Of a DNA stretch of 36,621 nt, positions 31,874-36,621 are shown in pieces (the first letter of the stretch is position 1; each line of letters opens with the position of its first letter). Source of the stretch: Acidipila sp. (GTDB taxonomy: Bacteria; Acidobacteriota; Terriglobia; Acidiferrales; UBA7541). A program made the position numbers and the translations under genes. The notes beneath the pieces are model-generated. The model had not been told where the DNA came from. It was given only the letters and a program-made list of their open reading frames with translations, and did not search any database. Location of the stretch: the NCBI GenBank assembly GCA_010365215.1, contig JAAFGT010000038.1, forward strand, positions 1-36,621, given 5' to 3'.

Positions 31874-33451
31874 TTAACGACCCGTTTTGTGATCCGTTAC
31901 AGGCGCGGCGGGAAGTTCTTTCGCGCGCCAGACATAAATTATTCCATCGTTCAGTGTGCCCCCAAAACTGCGAACAAGCGAGAACTCGCTATTCATGGCG
32001 TTCCAGATTTCAGGCTGGCGCGTCTGGATATAAGTGGGCGACCATTCCACGAGCCAGGAGGGCTTTCCCGGCGCTTGCGCAGCATCGAGTTGTACCCGCG
32101 TCTCCACCGCGGTCCAGTCACGCTGGTAATAGACGCGATAAGGAAAGATGGCGAGGCCAGTGACCACCACGGGTTCGCCGGGCAATCGATGCGCGTCGAC
32201 GTAGTTCATGGCGCCCAGGAAATCCTGCTTGGGAAATAGATAGTCGGCGCGCAAAGGCCACAGCGATGCGAGCAATGCCAGCGCCAGGAGCGCCGTGCCC
32301 CATTTCTGACCGGTGTGGTGTTCCCGCCCGAAAAACCAAGCGGCCAGATCGCCCCAGACCATACCGCCGCGAACCAGCAGCAGAAACGCGAAGCCGATGC
32401 TAAAGAAAAAGAAGCGCGGCCAAAGATTTTGATTCACGAGCAGTAGCGCGGCCGCAGTGAGCGCGCCAGGGAGCAGCAGCAGACTGGTCTTCATCGGGCT
32501 TTCGCGCCAGTAACTGATGACGCCGGCGAGGCCGATGGCCACGCCCGCGACAAGAATAACGGCACCGAGGAGGCGTCCCGCTCCCAAGCCGCGCGCTATT
32601 TCCTGCAGCAGCCAGATCGGCGAATTCCACTGGGAGCGCATCGGAGGTTCCGGCGCACCCACGGTGCGACGCAGAATCTGCGGCAGAATAGGGGCGTAGA
32701 GCGCCAGCGTCGTTACGCCGGCAAACGCGAAACCGCCGAGCGGCGCCAGGAGGCGGCGCACAGGCGGCATTCCCAAGCGGCGCCACTCGTCCGCAAGCAC
32801 CCCAAGAAGAATTAGGCCGTGCGCGGCGACGACGATGCCCATTGTCAGGTGGGTATACATCCCCAGAGCGAGTGTGAGTCCATACGCGGCCCAGATTGCG
32901 GGGCGCGCATCCGCGAGAGTGACCGGACGGATGCCACGCAGAAAAAGCCAGGTCGCGGCGAGGGTCCAGAACACCAGACCGGAATAGCCGCGCGCATTCT
33001 GCGAAAACCACACGTGGTGGTAGGAGACGGTCATAAAGGCGGCGGCAAGCAGCGCCTCGCGGTGGGAGGTCATTCTGCGGCCGCAGGCATAGAGCGCGGG
33101 AATGCTGAGCACCCCGAAGATCACCGCGGGCAGACGCAGCGCCCAGTTGCTTTCGCCAAAGGTCACCAGCGAGAGATGGGCCAGAAGAGAATAGAGCAGG
33201 TGCTGATTTTTGCTGGTGTAGGTGGTGAGAATCGTCCAGAACGGAAGGCGCGCGGATTGCACGAGCGTGGTCATTTCGTCGTACCAAAGTTGCTGGTTGA
33301 GAGCGATGAGCCGCAGGATGGCGGCGAGAATAGTGAGAGCCGTAAGCTGCAGCCAAGGGAAGCGCTCTTCCGCAGCCGCGGCCGCGCGTGGTGTCACAAC
33401 GGGTTTTGGCGAGCTGGCGCTGGCTATGATTGGCTGTGTGAGGATCGGCAT
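31874..33451 (-). CDS. GT39/ArnT-type glycosyltransferase
   Basis: 525 residues with 10-12 membrane helices. The N-terminal loop contains LNQQLWYDEMTTLVQ; the Asp-Glu pair (WYDE) is the catalytic acid site of ArnT and protein mannosyltransferases, facing the periplasm. RLPAVIFGVLSIPALYACGR and the long hydrophilic C-terminal domain (residues about 430-525) match the family. These enzymes use a polyprenyl-phosphate-linked sugar as donor and modify a lipid or protein. First gene of the minus-strand operon. A TATAAT on the minus strand (33522-33527) is a candidate -10 upstream. Confidence 0.87.
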   Translation of the reverse strand: MPILTQPIIASASSPKPVVTPRAAAAAEERFPWLQLTALTILAAILRLIALNQQLWYDEMTTLVQSARLPFWTILTTYTSKNQHLLYSLLAHLSLVTFGESNWALRLPAVIFGVLSIPALYACGRRMTSHREALLAAAFMTVSYHHVWFSQNARGYSGLVFWTLAATWLFLRGIRPVTLADARPAIWAAYGLTLALGMYTHLTMGIVVAAHGLILLGVLADEWRRLGMPPVRRLLAPLGGFAFAGVTTLALYAPILPQILRRTVGAPEPPMRSQWNSPIWLLQEIARGLGAGRLLGAVILVAGVAIGLAGVISYWRESPMKTSLLLLPGALTAAALLLVNQNLWPRFFFFSIGFAFLLLVRGGMVWGDLAAWFFGREHHTGQKWGTALLALALLASLWPLRADYLFPKQDFLGAMNYVDAHRLPGEPVVVTGLAIFPYRVYYQRDWTAVETRVQLDAAQAPGKPSWLVEWSPTYIQTRQPEIWNAMNSEFSLVRSFGGTLNDGIIYVWRAKELPAAPVTDHKTGR

Positions 33452-33521
33452 TGGAATTTCGCGCGAACGTACTTTACGCTTAAAGACGGACGGAATAGAG
33501 CACGCTTAGGGCAACCGTGTG

Positions 33522-33549
33522 ATTATAGATTAAATGGTTGCTGTACAGC
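33522..33549 (-). promoter_or_regulatory. Possible promoter and palindrome before the glycan operon
   Basis: On the minus strand TATAAT lies at 33527-33522, 71 bases before the GT39 start. The perfect 10-base palindrome GCTGTACAGC (33540-33549) covers the -35 position, where no TTGACA-like sequence is seen. The arrangement would fit a regulated promoter, but the palindrome is short enough to be chance. Confidence 0.35.
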
Positions 33550-33687
33550 AGGTTAGCACCTTTTTTTCGCGACTGAATCACAATGCGAACGCAGGTAGTT
33601 TCACAGAATGCGCAAAGTATTGCGGCAAAGCACCACGGATCAAAAGCGCTAACCGAGAGGGCGCGTGGAAGCCAGTCAGGGAAATCG

Positions 33688-33978
33688 TCAGGATCCGAAG
33701 ATCTGGCTCATGCGGCGCGCTAGCTCTACGTCCTTCGTAGTGATGCCGCCAGCGTCGTGGGTAGATAGATCGACGGTGACTCGGTTCCAGACGTTTGTCC
33801 ATTCGGGATGATGGCCCATGGCCTCTGCCACCAGCGCGCAACTGGACATGAATCCCCAGGCGTGAACGAAATCCTTGCAGGTGAAAACGCGGTGGAGCTT
33901 GCCGCGCTCGCTGCTCCACCCGGCAAGTTTGAAGACTTCAGCGGAGATTTCTTGTTCTGAAAGTCTGGGGGCATTCAT
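33688..33978 (-). CDS. phhB: Pterin-4a-carbinolamine dehydratase
   Basis: 96 residues, the usual length. The ATG at 33978 is preceded by GGAGG and gives MNAPRLSEQEI; the earlier start at 33993 lacks one. The signature AEAMGHHPEW (residues about 57-66) holds the catalytic His pair, and NRVTVDLSTHDAGGITTKD is the conserved C-terminal element. The enzyme dehydrates 4a-hydroxytetrahydrobiopterin and recycles the cofactor of aromatic amino-acid hydroxylases. No hydroxylase is in the window. It is a single gene, apparently not part of the glycan operon. Confidence 0.93.
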   Translation of the reverse strand: MNAPRLSEQEISAEVFKLAGWSSERGKLHRVFTCKDFVHAWGFMSSCALVAEAMGHHPEWTNVWNRVTVDLSTHDAGGITTKDVELARRMSQIFGS

Positions 33979-34178
33979 GAGGTAATCCTCCAAAACACGA
34001 ACGAGTTGGAAATTAAAGCGCGGCCATTATCACGTGTTAAGGAACAGCAAGGCAAGGCGCGCAGCGAATTCGGTTGAACGTAGTGCGCGCTATCCTATAT
34101 GGTATGTGTGGCACGGTATGCGGGTAGCGCCGGCGATGCGGATGTGTGAGCGGGCGGCTCGAGCGAACGGAGAGATTC

Positions 34179-35192
34179 GTGAAGAAGAAGATTCGCGTGG
34201 TGCAGTATGGAGTGGGACCGATCGGCGCGGCCATCGTCAAGCTGATGCGGACCAAACAGGCCATTGAAGTGGTGGGGGCTATCGACAAGGACCCATCGAA
34301 GGCCGGCCAGGACTTGGGCACGCTGGTGGGCGCGGAGGACGCGCCGTGGGGAATTACGGTAGCGTCAGAGGCTGCGGAGTTGCTGAGCGACGGCGTGGAT
34401 TTAGTGACGCACAGCACTTCGTCTTCCTTGCGCGATGTTGCCGGGCAACTGCTGGAGTGTGTGCAGGCGGGCTGCTGCCTGATTTCCACCTGTGAAGAGC
34501 TTGCTTACCCTTACCGCAAATATCCTGACATCAGCGCCCGCCTCGACGCTGAAGCCAAAGAATGGGGAGTGGCGCTGGTGGGCACGGGCGTGAATCCGGG
34601 TTTCGTGATGGATAAGCTGCTGTTGACGGTAGCCGCTGCCTCGCAGCGCGTGGACCACGCCAAGGCCGTGCGCATCGTGGACGCATCGCACCGCCGCGGA
34701 CCGCTGCAAAAGAAAATCGGCGCGGGACTTAGCATCGACGAATTTCGCGCGCAGGTTTCCGCCGGAGTGATCAAGCATCACGGCTTGCCGGAGTCCGTGG
34801 CCATGGTGGCCGATGGGCTGGGCTTTACACTCGATGACATCATCGAGAAGATTGAGCCGGTGATCGCCAAAGAAGCGGTGGAGACCAAGTTCTTGAACGT
34901 GCAGGCGGGAGCGGTTTCCGGTGTTCACCAGATTGCGCGGGGAATTGCCGGCGGCAAAGATAAGATATATATGGAATTGAAAATGCACGTAGGGGCCGGC
35001 GGCTCGAGCGATACGATTGAATTGACGGGCGAGCCCAACCTGACGGTGACGATTCCCGGCGGTACGCACGGGGATATTGCGACTGCCGCCGTGGTGGTGA
35101 ATGCGATTCCCACACTGCTCGATGCCAGCGCGGGGTTGCGCAGCTCGCGCGACCTGCCGCTGTGTTACTTCCCGCCAACGGCGCTTCCTTAA
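34179..35192 (+). CDS. Diaminopentanoate-dehydrogenase-like NAD(P) oxidoreductase
   Basis: 337 residues if the GTG at 34179 is used (GGAGA four bases upstream); a GTG at 34146 would add 11 residues with no ribosome binding site. The N-terminus VKKKIRVVQYGVGPIGAAIV is a Rossmann motif of the dihydrodipicolinate-reductase fold. The family's GTGVNPGFVMDKL and VDASHRRGPLQKKIGAGLS are present. It resembles 2,4-diaminopentanoate dehydrogenase (Ord) of ornithine degradation, but no partner genes (OraSE, OrtAB) are here, so the substrate may differ. It stands alone. Confidence 0.8.
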   Translation: MKKKIRVVQYGVGPIGAAIVKLMRTKQAIEVVGAIDKDPSKAGQDLGTLVGAEDAPWGITVASEAAELLSDGVDLVTHSTSSSLRDVAGQLLECVQAGCCLISTCEELAYPYRKYPDISARLDAEAKEWGVALVGTGVNPGFVMDKLLLTVAAASQRVDHAKAVRIVDASHRRGPLQKKIGAGLSIDEFRAQVSAGVIKHHGLPESVAMVADGLGFTLDDIIEKIEPVIAKEAVETKFLNVQAGAVSGVHQIARGIAGGKDKIYMELKMHVGAGGSSDTIELTGEPNLTVTIPGGTHGDIATAAVVVNAIPTLLDASAGLRSSRDLPLCYFPPTALP

Positions 35193-35264
35193 AGCAAGTC
35201 TGCCGGCGCTAATACTTGCACGGGAAACCTCGGACCGGAACGTCGCCGCGATTATCGAACTAGA

Positions 35265-35720
35265 TTACTTCACCTTGATCGTCAAGGTGGAAGTCTTCGT
35301 GTTGCCGGCCGCATCCGTGGCCGTGAGTGTGTAGGTGGTTTCCTTCTTTGGAGTGACGTCGAAGCACCGGCTAAAGGCCGGCCACACGGGCGCATCGGGA
35401 GGATCAAGTGTTACGGACTTGGCGTTTGACATGCCGTAGCACACTTCAGCCGATTCGCCGCGGCGAATGGCCGTGGGATTCGCGTAAAAATTCGTAATTT
35501 CGAAACGATTCCCGCCCATCAGCTCTACTGTTTTCCGGTCCTCCGCGGTCTGTTTGGCATTCTGCCTGGCTCTTGCCTGGGCGTCGATTTGCCGGTTTTC
35601 CCGCCCGCGTGAATAGAAAACCCAGCCGAGATAAATGGCAACAACGAGGACGGGGAGGATAAAGAAAAGCAGCTTTTTTCGTTTCCTGGCGCGCGCTTCC
35701 GGGGTGGTTTCGGTGGTCAT
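35265..35720 (-). CDS. Membrane-anchored Ig-like domain protein
   Basis: 151 residues. Residues about 13-17 are basic (RKRKK), then one membrane helix at 18-36 (LFFILPVLVVAIYLGWVF), so the N-terminus is inside and the rest outside. A short helical Gln/Ala-rich linker follows (ENRQIDAQARARQNAKQTAE). The C-terminal 85 residues form a beta-sandwich with Cys94 and Cys118, close to bacterial Ig-like domains (TTYTLTATDAAGNTKTSTLT). A role in adhesion or in scaffolding at the cell surface is possible but unproven. The ATG at 35720 has no strong ribosome binding site. Confidence 0.65.
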   Translation of the reverse strand: MTTETTPEARARKRKKLLFFILPVLVVAIYLGWVFYSRGRENRQIDAQARARQNAKQTAEDRKTVELMGGNRFEITNFYANPTAIRRGESAEVCYGMSNAKSVTLDPPDAPVWPAFSRCFDVTPKKETTYTLTATDAAGNTKTSTLTIKVK

Positions 35721-35837
35721 GGTTTATTGCTCCGGGTTGATCTAGCTGCCCGCGCTGGGGTCGTAGGGGCGGCATGCCGTGCCCGTTCGTCGGAGGCTAA
35801 AGCGTCAGCCGCCAAATTGAATTTGGAGTAATCGAGT

Positions 35838-36621
35838 TTACCGCTCCATCCAGAAACGCGCTACAGCGGCATAGTCCACATCTTCGGTGGCCTTGCCACG
35901 CACGGCGTTATACACCTCGCGCGCAGTGGCGGTGGAGGGCAGCGGTACACCCAACTGGTTTGCCAGGTCGATAGCCAGTCCCAGATCCTTATGCATCAGG
36001 CGCAGCGGAAAGCTGGGCGCGAAATTCTTTGCCAGAATCAACGGAGCCTTCAAATCCAGCAGCGGAGAGCGAGCCATGCTGGACTGCATCACTTCCACCA
36101 GTTTTTCTCCGGCAATTCCCGCGCCCATGACCAGCGCCAGCGCCTCGGCGAGCGCGTTGACCTGCAGAGCCAGCAGAGCATTCATGGCCAGCTTGACGGT
36201 CTGGCCTGCGCCAGGGCCGCCCAGCGGGAAAAACTTTTTCCCCATGGCGGCGAGCACCGGCTGGACGCGCGCGAGCACTTCGGGTTTACCCCCCACCATG
36301 AAGACCAGTTCGCCTTTTTCCGCGCCCCAAGTTCCGCCGGTGACCGGCGCGTCGAGGTAGTCAGCGCCGCGCTCGGTGCAGGCGGCCGCCGCGCGGCGTG
36401 CGAGCGGCGGAGAAACGGTGCTGGAATCGATCAGCGTGCTGCCCGGCGCGAGGCCGGCGAGCACGCCGTCGGCGCCCCAAAGAATGCTCTCGACGGCCGG
36501 AGGATCGCTGACGATGGTCATTATCACGTCAGAACTTGACGCGACTTCGCGCGGGGTCGCGACGACGCGAGCGCCTGCGCGGGCAATCTCATCGGTCCGC
36601 GCGGGCGTGCGGTTCCAAACC
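35838..36621 (-). CDS. Beta-hydroxyacid dehydrogenase (HIBADH/GLYR1-like), 5' end outside the window
   Basis: At least 260 residues are visible. The frame stays open to the window edge, reading V-W-N-R-T-P-A-R-T there, which is the usual stretch just after the GxGxxG motif. That motif and the start lie outside, so the gene is cut by the window and not truncated. Family marks: SDPPAVESILWG, LIDSSTVSP, YLDAPVTGGTWGAEKGELVF (substrate loop), catalytic Lys in GAGQTVKLAMNALL, and the terminal helices. It reduces or oxidises a 3-hydroxy acid, for example 3-hydroxyisobutyrate or tartronate semialdehyde. The internal GTG at 36527 is not the start. Confidence 0.88.
   Translation of the reverse strand, partial: VWNRTPARTDEIARAGARVVATPREVASSSDVIMTIVSDPPAVESILWGADGVLAGLAPGSTLIDSSTVSPPLARRAAAACTERGADYLDAPVTGGTWGAEKGELVFMVGGKPEVLARVQPVLAAMGKKFFPLGGPGAGQTVKLAMNALLALQVNALAEALALVMGAGIAGEKLVEVMQSSMARSPLLDLKAPLILAKNFAPSFPLRLMHKDLGLAIDLANQLGVPLPSTATAREVYNAVRGKATEDVDYAAVARFWMER

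Noticed and set aside
1-36621. CRISPR arrays, tRNA and rRNA genes, prophage
   Set aside because: No regularly spaced repeats of CRISPR type, no cloverleaf or rRNA-like sequence and no phage structural genes were seen on reading both strands.

Overview
The window looks like chromosomal DNA from an acidobacterium or a close relative. It is GC-rich. It carries a 684-residue regulator that joins an OmpR-type winged helix, a membrane segment and TPR repeats, plus several proteins of types I associate with Acidobacteriota (a DUF6526 protein, a CCCH-finger protein with repeat-rich upstream DNA). Taxonomy is inferred from gene style only; there is no rRNA, tRNA or CRISPR array in view.

Left part (1-10286) is a patchwork. 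It holds the 5' ends of two related IS3-type elements (one at the window edge, one a short remnant at about 6635-6794). It also has a degenerate receiver protein, an AT-rich DUF3800 gene behind a 19-bp palindrome, a secreted hypothetical, a small zinc-ribbon protein, a DUF6526 membrane protein and the TPR regulator. A serine-hydrolase/HAD-phosphatase fusion follows, and then a small membrane protein and a CCCH-finger protein whose upstream DNA contains repeats. Two 79-bp near-identical direct repeats with a hairpin and T-tract (6565-6643, 8607-8685) bracket the IS remnant and the fusion gene.

Middle part (10287-19517) is mostly housekeeping and small-molecule genes: typA/bipA with a leader that contains a strong intrinsic-terminator hairpin, a DinB-fold protein, a small hypothetical, a secreted YncE-like beta-propeller, and a TrhA/hemolysin III membrane protein. 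The ergothioneine genes egtB-egtD follow, divergent from a class V PLP enzyme with a twin-arginine signal that may be an exported EgtE-like or isopenicillin-N-epimerase-like enzyme.

Right part (19610-33451) is a glycan locus of 12 genes in three transcription units. A minus-strand unit makes a sugar C-methyltransferase, a GT2 glycosyltransferase and an NAD-dependent sugar epimerase/dehydratase. A divergent plus-strand unit makes an SDR, a small membrane protein and a GMC flavoprotein. A second minus-strand unit makes a GT39 lipid-linked-sugar transferase, a GT2, a UPF0104/AglD-type membrane protein, a UDP-galactopyranose-mutase/amine-oxidase-like flavoprotein, a polytopic membrane protein and a Dpm1-like GT2. 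Together they look like a pathway for making a modified sugar, loading it on a polyprenyl phosphate and transferring it across the membrane. The pairing of two flavoenzymes with this machinery is the most system-like novelty in the window. The end of the window holds phhB, a diaminopentanoate-dehydrogenase-like oxidoreductase, a membrane-anchored Ig-like protein and a 5'-truncated beta-hydroxyacid dehydrogenase.
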